Below are positions 12,451 to 21,977 of a stretch of DNA of 64,000 nt, one piece after another. The translations under genes and the position numbers were made by a program. Origin of the DNA: Sympetrum striolatum (lineage: Eukaryota; Arthropoda; Insecta; Odonata; Libellulidae). The notes under the pieces are model-generated. The model saw nothing but the letters and a program-made list of their open reading frames with translations. It did not search any database and was not told where the DNA came from. The stretch spans positions 90,477,152-90,541,151 of the forward strand of contig OX388350.1 of NCBI GenBank assembly GCA_947579665.1. The letters run 5' to 3'. How positions within the stretch are numbered: the first letter of the stretch is position 1; each line of letters opens with the position of its first letter.

Positions 12451-12491
12451 TGAGTGAGTGAGTGAGTGAGTGAGTGAGTGAGTGAGTGAGT
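12451..12491. repeat. (GTGA)n microsatellite
   Basis: About ten uninterrupted GTGA/GAGT units directly following the start of block b on its minus-strand side. Confidence 0.9.
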
Positions 12492-12510
12492 TTATATATA
12501 TCTAGGTATA

Positions 12511-12566
12511 TCCGGAGAAGCGTCTACATATAATAGATATCTATTATATATAGATGCTTCTCCGGA
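12511..12566. repeat. 56-bp palindromic linker
   Basis: Positions 12511-12538 and 12539-12566 are reverse complements with two mismatches in 28 bases. The outer bases are TCCGGAGAAGC and GCTTCTCCGGA and the centre is AGATATCT. The same half-unit, in one orientation only, forms the linker between other blocks (17263-17340, 19556-19595, 20745-20785, 29693-29751). Here two half-units meet head to head, at the point where array orientation flips. Confidence 0.9.
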
Positions 12567-13383
12567 TTCATTCATATACAGTGAAAACTGCCTTAAGCGG
12601 AACCTGAGTAAAACGGAAACCTGTCTTATCCGGAAAATAATTTTGGTCCCGGCGGTCGTAATAGGGTTTTGCATGCATTGTTACCCTGTGTTGAACGGAA
12701 ACTGTCAAACGCGGAAACGGAATCGATTCCCGGCCACGTGAACCTGAGCTAAGCGGAATTGCAAAGAGTAATTCCAATTGCGATCTGAATTACTTGAGGT
12801 GACTATGAAGATGCAAAGCTTTTCCATCGTAGATGTTATCCTAAATGATGAGCGTCCTAGCGTAAATATCATTTCAAGAGCTTCTTACTGGACATGGGTT
12901 CCTTTGTCTCTATGTTTATGAAAGCCGAGACACCAACACACTAATGCAATTGGGATTCTTGACCACTCCTTTTGCAGACCGAGGCATTCCTTATCCATCT
13001 CAATTTGCAGATGAATTGCTCTTTATAAACATATCAGAACAAAGGAATCATTTTCAGCTAATACGTAGGTGGGCATTTGAATTTTGCCTCTTATATTAGT
13101 GAGGATTAAATCTCGGACAGTTTACGGCGGAAAGCGATAAACATTATTATGTAGCCTTGCTCGTCTCTGAAGAAGGCGGAATCATTTTCCTACGTGCTGC
13201 TGACAGGGTAAGACCACACCAGAGTACCTTAGGTGAACTGCTGATTGGTTTCTGCAATGCCACGTAACGTATTAACGCTGAAAAATAAACTGGAATTGAT
13301 CGAGTGCTTTGAACGAAAAGCTTTCCTTAAAGCAGGTAGAAGAGAGGTGTAAGTGTGGAAAGACGTAAGTTTATGAAGCAATT

Positions 13384-13575
13384 ATTTTTTTATTTTATTT
13401 TTTTATCAATCCATCACATACAGCGAAACACCAATTTACAGTGAGGTAATAACAGTAACAATAGACGAACACGTATGACTATTCCCTTGCCAGAAATATC
13501 TGGATAGCCGGGATTGGAATCCTGGACCTTGGCGTTGGAGTATTAACATGTAGGCATGCTAACCGCGGCCGGTCC
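13384..13575 (-). mobile_element. tRNA-derived SINE-like insertion
   Basis: Read on the minus strand: GGCCGCGGTTAGCATGCCTA (box A-like), then AGGTCCAGGATTCCAATCCC (box B-like, decayed), then a unique body, and an A-rich tail (the T-rich stretch at 13384-13404 on the plus strand). The order head, body, A-rich tail fits a tRNA-derived SINE. It lies inside the Tigger transposase gene. Confidence 0.6.
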
Positions 13576-13592
13576 AAGAAGGAAGAGAAAAT

Positions 13593-14351
13593 TTAGATTT
13601 TAGATTTAGATTTAGATAAATACCCCGCGAGCCGCCAGAGGCGTAAGGCAGGGGGTGTAATACACCACCATTATTCATTCCTACCTATTAGCATCTCTAA
13701 TAGCTTGGGGAAAAAACGACCAAAAGTAATTTTCTCTCCTTGCGATTACTTCCCTATAACGCTTCGTCGATGCCTCTCTCGTTCGCTCCTTACTGGCACT
13801 AACATTTCACTTACTTCGTCTTTAAATTCTGAACGAATGAACTTTTCGAAAAGTTTCCGACGATATTCAGATCTTCTCATCTGTAGTGAATTCCAACTGA
13901 GGGACTCTATCATTGCCGTAACGCTGCTATCAAACCTGAAATCCCCGCAAACGAATCGGGCTGCTCTACGCTGGACCATCTCTAAATCTGAGACTAAACC
14001 TACTTCGTGTGGGTCCCAAACCGCACAGCAGTATTCAAGACTCGGGCGAATAAGAGAAAAGTAAGCTATTTCTTTGACTCTCGATGAGCATCCTCTCAAC
14101 GTTCTACCAGTTAATCTTTGCATTCTATTCGCTTTTCCTATCGCATCTCGAATATGTTCTTTAAAAGATAAGTTACTGCTAAACGTGACTCCTAGGTATT
14201 TGTTGTCGTGCACTAACTCTAATGGATGACCTGAGATTTGGTACTACGCGGGAATTATGTTTGTGGAGCGCGTAAAACTCATGGCAACGCATTTGTTTTT
14301 ATTTAAATCTAGCTGCCAATCTTTACACCATCCTGATATTACGTCCAGGTC
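13593..14351 (-). pseudogene. LINE-A fragment: polymerase C-terminus and 3' end
   Basis: A minus-strand frame at 14213-13746 (155 codons) reads HDNKYLGVTFSSNLSFKEHI, RLTGRTLRGCSSRVKEIAYF, SLIRPSLEYCCAVWDPHEVG and MVQRRAARFVCGDFRF. This is the segment after the reverse transcriptase of a non-LTR retrotransposon, and it matches the plus-strand copy at 23183-24293 almost residue for residue. It is 5'-truncated at about 14351, has a stop upstream near 14250, and a frameshift near 13790. The 3' UTR contains a GGTGTAATACACC hairpin and the element ends in AGATTT-type six-base repeats (13593-13620). It is inserted in the Tigger element. Confidence 0.88.
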
Positions 14352-16145
14352 GATTAAGAAAGAGTTTGAAGGAGGTTGGTCTTAAGAAACGTATTTCTTC
14401 ATATCCAATACAACAATAGTTTGCAAACCAACACACCATAAAATAATTGTCATTTCTGTCTATTAATTTAGGCCTACATTTACATTCAAACTCCTCTCTG
14501 CGAATATGAAGAATTAAACAAATTAGTTTGGGACTGATTTTTGCGAGCAAGATCGAGGAATATTCCTTCATCAGGTCCAATGATGCAAGAAAAGGCATAG
14601 GAGTTTGCAGTTTCTTCAGGAAAACTTGATTTTAATGCCGCGAATGGTTGGCTGGAGAACTTCAGAGCAAGGCACAATGTTATATGAGACATAGGTATCG
14701 GCAATTCGAACGACGTGGATGTGGTAGCCGTAGAGGACTGGAAAGGCAAGGTTCAAGAATAAATTAAGACTATTAACAAATTTGATATCTACATCTGGGA
14801 CGAAACTGGAATGTTTTATAGGGCATTGCTGTCTAAAATATTTTGTGTTAAAGGAGAAAACTGCTAGGGTTTTTTCTTTTCCAAGTTCTGTTTCTTGAAA
14901 TTAGTGCAGAAATGGAAACAATTATCTTACATTTACGCTTATTCTTTAGAAAGGAAGCACTCGAACGAGCGTTCATCATTTTTATTAGTGGCAATATGGC
15001 TGGGGAGCTCCTAAGGCATCCTGTCATCCGGAAATCAGCTCGATCACCATGTTTCAAAAACGTTGCAATCACATAGAGAAATAATAAAGAGCATGGAACA
15101 CGGCTTCAATCATAGAAGAGTAGCTGAAAAGTTTCAACCCCGAAACGTAGAGGAAAGATAGGAATGTCATACTTTTCCTCGATAACGGAACCTGTCACCC
15201 TAAAATTCGCCTTTCGAATATTTCGTGGTTGCCGGCAAACACAACTAGCATCACACAGCCAATGGATGAGGAGGTACTTAGAACGCTGAAGGCACAATAT
15301 AGAAATTACATGATACGATCGTTATTGGCTGCTACAGATACTGCGAATACAGTGTCGGAGGTGATAAAAAATATCAGCGCAGGATGTCATAAATCGGATT
15401 AATTTGGCAGTAAAAGATAATAAAACATCGACTGCTCAGCAATGTTTCGCTGAAGCTGGATTTCTGTCAGCACTGGTCCCCGAGACCGGTAAAAAAAACA
15501 AATTCTATCCAATCATATCACCGATCATCACCGATCTTCTGACGAGCGATGAAGATGGCTCCATGACAGACACTATAATGGAATCTGTGAACCCTGTGAA
15601 TCTGACGAAGAAGTATATGTATAACTGTAATATGTGAGGAAACAAAAAGTCCTAAAGAGAAATGTTCGTTTTTTAAAAGAATTAGCAGAATGTAGTCTTA
15701 ACCAAAGTAACGCCGATTTATTTAATATTTAATATATATAATTTAATAATATAATAATAATGAGGCTATCGGCAGCGTAGAAATTGCATTATATAGGAAA
15801 AACAGACAAAATAACGGATTATATGCGCATTTTATAAATAATTTTTTATGTTACTTCAAATAAATAAATTTAACCGCAATGTGATACTGTTGTTTCATTA
15901 TTCCATAATAATTTCGTCTACATAGAATATTCATAGAAAATTCATCTATGTAGAATTTTAGTAAAACCAGCCTTTTAGGCCACGCATTTTATGGGTGCAA
16001 TACGCCTTTCAACGGTTTTTTGAAATGTCAGACCCTGGGTTAAGCGGAAAACTGTCTTATCCGGAAAAAAATTACGGTCCCGAGAGATTCCGCTTAACAC
16101 AGGTTTCACTGTATATAGCTATATAGCTATATAGGTATATAGATA

Positions 16146-17251
16146 GGATACAAATTCACAGGCTAAACCACAAGCGTCATTGACTTGAAATTTTTATGAC
16201 ATATTGGCCATAACGAGAAACCCCCAGGAAAAAAGCGACTTTGATCCTCAGTGTCATAGGTTCGATTCCAGAGGGCCCCAAAGTCCCGATTTTTCCCGTT
16301 TGAATGCATTGCCGTGATTTTCGGGAATTTAAAAAAAATACTTTCCGGATAGGTAGAGAAGTAAAACTCAAGGTGCCTATATTTATGGTCTTGGACTTTC
16401 GAAAACATCAATGACTTTCTCAAAAATTATCCTGGGTTCGATGCTAGGACGATGCAAAGATCTGCCCTTTAAAATACATGGAAGCCGTTTTTCATTATTT
16501 TTTTAGATGCACTTATCGAAATGATAGGATTTTCTCGCTCAGCTAGATGATATATATTAACAATTTGTTTAAGAAAAAAAATTTCATAAGACCGTACTAT
16601 ACCTGGGTTCGATGCCAGAGCACATTAACTTTTCTCTCATAAGGAATATAAGGGAAAAGTAAGACGTTCTTTGAGGCAGTTGAAGCCAATATTTTTGCTT
16701 GAATTTTCACACATAATTAAAGATGGTAATCCTCTATTATGTTGCAGAGGAAGAATTTATAGAAAGACCCAGGTTCGATGCCGGGCGGTAAATATGTCTC
16801 CCGTTTAAAATACATTGGGTTTATATTTCATTGTTTTTTTGATGCACTTATTGAAATGTTACGAAGTTCGTAATAGGATAGAAGATGCATGGTAAGAATT
16901 GCTTTAAGAAAAAAATTTTCATAAGACCTTACTATTACTGGGTTCGATGCCAGAGCACATTAACATTTCTCTCATAAGGAATATAAGGGAAAAGTAGGAC
17001 GTCGATTGAGGCAGTTGCAGCCAATATTTTTGCTTGAATTTTCACACATAGCTAGAGAGGGTGATCTTCTATTGTGCTACATAGTATGTTCACAAGTAAG
17101 AGTCGGGTTCGATCCCAGACGATGAAATTTCAGCGAATTTTAAGAAAAATTTCAATCCTTTTTTTTTCTTTTGAGGACCGTCCCGATATGATGCGGATAT
17201 GAAATCAGTATTGCCGATCTGCTTGCAGTATGCAAGCAACATTTTACTCGT
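16146..17251 (+). repeat. Box B hexamer, array 2 block 1 (subtype I)
   Basis: Starts GGATACAAATTCACAGGC and ends with the hairpin TGCTTGCAGTATGCAAGCA and ACATTTTACTCG. TTCG cores lie at 16261, 16437, 16608, 16774, 16943 and 17108 (spacings 176, 171, 166, 169, 165). Monomers 3-4 and 5-6 are a duplicated pair: CTGGGTTCGATGCCAGAGC then GGTTCGATGCCGGG or GGTTCGATCCCAGAC. Five of six match GGTTCGANNCC exactly. Monomer 2 ends CT instead of CC. Stem-loops such as CTGG/CCAG or CCCGG/CCGGG enclose the core. The last monomer is followed by nine T at 17159. No protein is encoded. Confidence 0.95.
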
Positions 17252-17372
17252 ATATATATATATCTATTATATATAGATGCTTCTCCGGATTCATTCATAT
17301 ATCTATTATATATAGATGCTTCTCCGGATTCATTCATGTATCCATATATATATTCATATATATATATAGAGA
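17252..17372. repeat. Linker: TA repeats plus two 39-bp TCCGGA minisatellite units
   Basis: TA repeat, then two direct copies of a ~39-base unit (ATCTATTATATATAGATGC followed by TTCTCCGGATTCATTCAT), then more TA/ATAG repeat. It joins block 1 to block 2. Confidence 0.9.
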
Positions 17373-18451
17373 GGATACAAACTCACAGGCCAAACCACAA
17401 GCGTCATTGACTTGAAATTTTTACGACATATTGGCCATAGAGTGTAACCGCCAGAAAAATTGCGATTTTGATTCTCAGTGTCATGGGTTCGATTCCAGAG
17501 GGCCCCAAAGTCTCGATTTTTCCCGTTTAAATGCATTGCTTTGATTTTCGTGAATTTTTAAAAAATACTTCCCGGATAGGTAGAGAATCGAAACTCTAGG
17601 AGCCTTTATATATGGTCATGATCTATCGAAAACATAAATTAGTTTTACGATAAATATCCTGGGTTCGATGCTAGGTCGAGGTAAAAATCGGCCGTTTAAA
17701 ATGTATTGTGGCGATTTTTAAGATTTTTTTTGGACCCCTTCCCGATGACATGGAAACTTGAAATTCGGCATGGAGTTGGAGATTATAAATATATTTCATA
17801 ATCAAATTTTAGATGTTCCATGATGGTCCTTGGTTCGATCCCAGGGCGCCATTTACATTTCTCAATGCATTTCTTATGGAGATAACGGAAACAAATTTTA
17901 GGTTCTTCCCGACATGCTATCGACTTAAAACTTAGCGTGATAGAAGAACCAGTCTTAACAAATCAAACTATGCATTTATAACTATCAATGTGTCCTGGGT
18001 TCGACACCAGGTGTCTCTGCAATCAGAAGTTGATCCGATTTTTAGGAATTATTTTGAAACCTTTCCCAATAATATAGAAACTTGAAATTTGGCATATGGA
18101 TTGAGATCATTAATAACTTTCAGAAACATTTTTTAAATTTCCACGATCGTCCTTGGTTCGAGTCCCGAGAGCCATTTACATTCGTGAACATTAGAGCGTC
18201 TTTTGAGGCAGCTGCGCCCAATATATTTGCTTGAATTTTCACACATAGTTAGAGATGGAGAAATTCTATTGTGCTGCATAGTGTGTATCACCAAAAAGAC
18301 CCGGGTTCGATGCCGGACGAATAACTTGCAGCGAATTTAAAGAATATTTTCAATCCCCTTTTTTTTCTTTTGAAGACGGTCCCGATATGATGCCGAGATG
18401 AAATTCGTGTTGTCGATCTGCTTGCAGTATGCAAGCTACATTTTACTCGTA
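17373..18451 (+). repeat. Box B hexamer, array 2 block 2 (subtype II)
   Basis: Same ends as block 1. TTCG cores at 17488, 17664, 17834, 18000, 18157 and 18306 (spacings 176, 170, 166, 157, 149). Core order: GGTTCGATTCC, GGTTCGATGCT, GGTTCGATCCC, GGTTCGACACC, GGTTCGAGTCC, GGTTCGATGCC. The fourth, CCTGGGTTCGACACCAGG, is a perfect 5-bp stem with an 8-base loop. The last monomer is followed by eight T at 18359. Monomers 1, 2 and 6 correspond to monomers 1, 2 and 6 of subtype I. Monomers 3-5 differ. Confidence 0.95.
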
Positions 18452-18481
18452 TACCTATATAGATAGATAGATAGATAGATA
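18452..18481. repeat. Linker: (GATA)n
   Basis: TACCTATATA followed by about six GATA units. The TCCGGA unit is absent from this junction. Confidence 0.85.
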
Positions 18482-19556
18482 GGATACTTATTCACAGCCT
18501 AAACTACAAGCGTCATTGATCTGAAATTTTTATGACATATTGGCCATAACGTGAAACCCCCAGGAAAAAGCCGACATTGAACCTTGGTGCCATGGGTTCG
18601 ATTCCAGAAGGCCCCAAAGTCGCGATTTTCCCCGTAAGATTACATGGCGGGGATTTTCGAAAATTTTTTTGAGGCACTTCCCGGAAAAGCAGAGAGTTGA
18701 AACTCGAGGGACCGCTAAATGCCGTGCATAGCCAACGAAAATCGGAAATACATCTTCGAATTTTGTCTTTGGTTCGATGCTAGGCCGTGGCAAAAATCGG
18801 CCGTTTAAAATGCATTACGGCGATTTTGAAGATTTTTTTTGGATCCTTTCCCGATATAATGGATACTTGAAACTTGGCACGTCAATAGATATCATGAATT
18901 TATTTCATAATCGAATTTTACATATTAGCTTATGGTCCTTGGTTCGATCCCAGAGGACCATTTGCACTTCCCAATGCTTTTCTTACGGAGATAACGGAAA
19001 CAAATTTTAGGTACTTCCCGGCACGATATCGACTTCAAACTTTGCATGTAGAAAGATCAAGTCCATACAAATCAAACAGTGCATTCACAGCTATCAAAGT
19101 GTCCTGGGTTCGACACCAGGTGTCTCTGCAATCAGAAGTTGATCCGATTTTTAGGAATTATTTTGAAACCTTTGCCAATAATATAGAAACTTCAAATTTA
19201 GCATATAGATAGAGATCATAAATAATTTTCAGAAACATTTTTTAGATTTCCAAGATCGTCCTTGGTTCGAATCCAGAGAGCCATTTAAATTCGTGAAAAT
19301 TAGAACGTTTTTTGAGGAAGTTTTAGCCCATATTTCTACTTTAATTTTCACACATAGTTAGAGATGGTGATGTTCTATTGTGCTGCATAGTAGGTACACA
19401 GTAAAGAGACGGGTTCGATGCCAGACGATGGAATTACAGCGAATTTTAAGAAAATTTTCAATCTATTTTTTTCTTTTGATTTCCGTCCCGATATGAGGCC
19501 GACATGAAATAGTGTTGTCGATCTGCTTGCAGTATGCAAGCAACATTTTACTCGTA
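18482..19556 (+). repeat. Box B hexamer, array 2 block 3 (subtype II)
   Basis: TTCG cores at 18597, 18773, 18943, 19109, 19266 and 19414 (spacings 176, 170, 166, 157, 148), matching block 2 within one base. The core order is the same as in block 2, except that monomer 5 reads GGTTCGAATCC. The last core is followed by seven T at 19466. Ends with the hairpin and ACTCGTA. Confidence 0.95.
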
Positions 19557-19634
19557 TCTATTATATATAGATGCTTCTCCGGATTCATTCATATATCATA
19601 TATTATCATATATATATATATATATATAGAGAGA
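19557..19634. repeat. Linker: one TCCGGA unit plus TA/ATAG repeats
   Basis: One copy of the TATAGATGCTTCTCCGGATT unit followed by TA and GAGA repeats. Confidence 0.85.
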
Positions 19635-20738
19635 GGATACAAAGTCACAGGCCAAACCACTAGCGTCAATGGCTTGAAATTTTTACGACATATTGGCCAT
19701 AACGTATAACCTCCAGAAAAATTGCGATTTTGAACCTCAGTGTCATGGGTTCGATTCCAGAGGGCCCCAAAGTCCCGATTTTTCCCGTTTAAATGCATTG
19801 CTTAGATTTTCGGGAATTTTTAAAAAATACTTTCCGGATAGGTAGAGAAGTAAAACTCAAGGTGCCTATATTTATGGTCTTGGACTTTCGAAAACATCAA
19901 TGACTTTTACAAAAGTTATCCTGGGTTCGATGCTAGGACGATGCAAAGATCTGCCCTTTAAAATACATGGGAGCCGTTTTTCATTATTTTTTTAGATGCA
20001 CTTATCGAAATGATAGGATGTTCGTGCTTGGCTGGAAGATGTATGGTACGAATAAGTTTCAGAAAAAAATTTTCATAAGACCGTACTGTTTCTGGGTTCG
20101 AAGCCAGAGCACAATAACGTTTCTCTCATAAGGAATATAAAGGAAAAGTAGGACGTCATTTGAGGCAGTTGTAACCAATATTTCTGCTTGAATTTGCATA
20201 CGCGGTTAGAGATGGTGTTTTTCTGTTGTGCTGCATAGAAAGTATTGCCTGAAAGACCCGGGTTCGATGCCGGGCGGTAAAAATATCCCCCATATATAAT
20301 ACTATGGGGTATCCTTTCATAATTTTTTTATGCATTTATCGATATGTAAGAGAGCTCTTGCTTAGATGGAAGATGTATATTAACACTTTGCTTAAGAAAA
20401 AAAATAGATAAGACCATGCTGTTCCTGGGTTCGATGCCAGAGCACATTATAATTTCTCAAATAAGGAGTGTATGTGAATAGTAGGACGTCGTTTGAGGTA
20501 GTTGCACCTAATAGTTTTGCTTGAATTTTCACACATAGTTTGATATGGTAATCTTCTATTTTGCTGCATAGTAAGTACACCAGGAAGACCGGGGTTCGCT
20601 GCCGGGCGATTAAATTGCAGCGAATTCTACGAATATTTTGAATTTTTTTTTTTCTTTTGATGTCCGTCCCGATATGATGCCGATATGAAATTAGTGTTGT
20701 CGATCTGCTTGCAGTATGCAAGCTACATTTTACTCGTA
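19635..20738 (+). repeat. Box B hexamer, array 2 block 4 (subtype I)
   Basis: TTCG cores at 19750, 19926, 20097, 20263, 20430 and 20595 (spacings 176, 171, 166, 167, 165). The core order is that of block 1. Monomer 3 reads GGTTCGAAGCC and monomer 6 GGTTCGCTGCC. Monomer 6 is the only one of the 30 that lacks the A after TTCG. It is followed by eleven T at 20643. Confidence 0.95.
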
Positions 20739-20811
20739 TATATATATATCTATGATATATAGATGCTTCTCCGGATTCATTCATATATATAGCTATATAG
20801 CTATATAGATA
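20739..20811. repeat. Linker: TA repeats, one TCCGGA unit, TATAGC repeats
   Basis: TA repeat, one AGATGCTTCTCCGGATTC unit, then repeated TATATAGC. The TATAGC stretch also flanks the right end of the Tigger element at 16112-16140. Confidence 0.85.
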
Positions 20812-21918
20812 GGATACAAATTCACAGGTTAAACCACAAGCGTAATTGACTTGAAATTTTTATGACATATTGGCCATAACGTGAAACCCCCAGGAAAAAA
20901 GCGACTTTGATCCTCAGTGTCATAGGTTCGATTCCAGAGGGCCCCAAAGTCCCGATTTTTCCCGTTTAAATGCATTGCCGTGATTTTCGGGAATTTTTAA
21001 AAAATACTTCACGGATAGGTAGAGAAATAAAACTCAAGGAGCCTATATTTATGGTCTTGGACTTTTGAAAACATCAATGACTTTCACAAAAAGTATCCTG
21101 GGTTCGATGCTAGGACGATGCAAAGATCTGCCCTTTAAAATACATGGGAGCTGTTTTTCATTATTTTTTTTGATGCATTTCTCGAAATAATAGGAAGTTC
21201 GTGCTTAGCCGGAAAGTGTAAGGTAAGAATTGGTTTAAGAAAAAAATTTTCATAAGACCGTAATATTCCTGGGTTCGATGCCAGAGCACATTAACATTTC
21301 TCTCATAAGGAATATAAGGGAAAAGTAAGACTTCGATTGAGGCAGTTGCAGCCTATATTTCTGCTTGAATTTTCGCACATAGTTAAAGAATAATATCTTC
21401 TATTATGTTGCATAGGAAGTTTCACCAGAAAGACCCGGGTTCGATGCCGGGCGGTAAATATGTCTCCCGTTTAAAATACATAGGGTTAGTATTTCATTAT
21501 TTTTTTTTGATGCATTTCTCGAAATAATAGGAAGTTCGTGCTTGGCTGGAAGATGTATTGTTAAAACTGGTTTAAGAAAACAGTTTTCAGAAGACCGTAA
21601 TATTCCTGGGTTCGATGCCAGACCACATTAACATTTCTCTCATAAGAAATATAAGGGAAAAGTAGGACGTCGTTTTATGCAGTTGCAGTTGATATTTCTG
21701 CTTGAATTATCACAGATAGTTAGAGATGGTGATTTTCTATTGTGCTCTATAGTAAGTATCACCAAGAAGACCCGGGTTCGATGCCGGACGAATAAATTGC
21801 AGCGAATAATCAGAATATTTTCAATCCATTTTTTTTCTTATGACGGCCTTCCCGATATGATGCCGACATGAAATTAGTGTTGTCCATCTGCTTGCAGTAT
21901 GCAAGCTACATTTTACTC

Positions 21919-21921
<3 letters not shown>
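20812..21921 (+). repeat. Box B hexamer, array 2 block 5 (subtype I)
   Basis: TTCG cores at 20927, 21103, 21274, 21440, 21611 and 21777 (spacings 176, 171, 166, 171, 166). Monomers 3-4 and 5-6 again form a duplicated pair. Five of six match GGTTCGANNCC. Monomer 2 again ends CT. The last core is followed by eight T at 21829. The terminal hairpin region, GCTTGCAGTATGCAAGC, and ACTCGTA end the array against a pure TA microsatellite. Confidence 0.95.

Positions 21922-21973
<52 letters not shown>
21922..21973. repeat. (TA)n microsatellite
   Basis: About 26 uninterrupted TA units at the outer end of array 2. Confidence 0.95.

Positions 21974-21977
<4 letters not shown>

Larger units (their letters stand above)
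13257..15640 (+). pseudogene. Tigger/pogo-type transposase pseudogene (DDE_1 superfamily)
   Basis: An ATG at 13257 opens MPRNVLTLKNKLELIECFE, the N-terminal helix-turn-helix of pogo/CENP-B-type transposases; a stop follows after 31 codons. After the nested insertions the frame resumes near 14500 with RARSRNIP and SGPMMQEKA, then FNAANGWLENFRARH (the Tc5-type second DNA-binding domain). Next come VAVEDWKGKVQE and the first catalytic aspartate in WDETGMFYRAL at about 14796. RHPVIRKSARSPCFKN follows near 15010. Then come VILFLDNGTCH (second aspartate) and LPANTTSITQPMD (third aspartate) near 15160-15260, and a C-terminal piece, 15404-15637. The reading frame shifts at least twice between 14800 and 15181 and again before 15404, and several stops interrupt it. 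The active-site residues are still legible but the gene is dead. Confidence 0.88.
12579..16111 (+). mobile_element. Tigger-like (pogo group) DNA transposon, 3.5 kb, with nested insertions
   Basis: The ends are inverted repeats: CAGTGAAAACTGCCTTAAGC at 12579 and the complement of GCTTAACACAGGTTTCACTG ending at 16111. They match at 21 of 24 bases and are flanked by TA on both sides (12577-12578, 16112-16113), the standard target of the Tc1/mariner/pogo superfamily. CTTATCCGGAAAA-type subterminal repeats lie inside both ends in the same orientation. It contains a decayed pogo/Tigger transposase on the plus strand. A SINE-like insertion (13384-13575) and a LINE-A fragment (13593-14351) split it. 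Without them it would be about 2.6 kb, close to typical Tigger length. It sits exactly between the two oppositely oriented box B arrays. Confidence 0.88.

Noticed and set aside
17152..17536. Short frames repeating MNESGEASIYNRY and NRDFGALWNRTHDTE
   Set aside because: These are translations of the linker minisatellite and of monomer 1 of the box B block. They recur wherever those repeats occur and have no independent coding support.
16146..21921. The repeated TTCG cores as CENP-B boxes, given the pogo-type element beside them
   Set aside because: The CENP-B box needs TTCG, four free bases, A, two free bases, CGGG. The monomers have C where A is required and lack CGGG in register. The box B consensus fits far better and includes the flanking GG and CC.
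16146..21921. A cluster of functional tRNA genes
   Set aside because: No monomer gives an acceptor stem, an anticodon arm or a convincing box A at normal distance. Only the T-arm-like part is present.
16146..21921. CRISPR-like repeat array
   Set aside because: The repeated core is only ~11-18 bases, spacings are ~150-176 bases, and the 'spacers' are themselves homologous between blocks. The context is eukaryotic.
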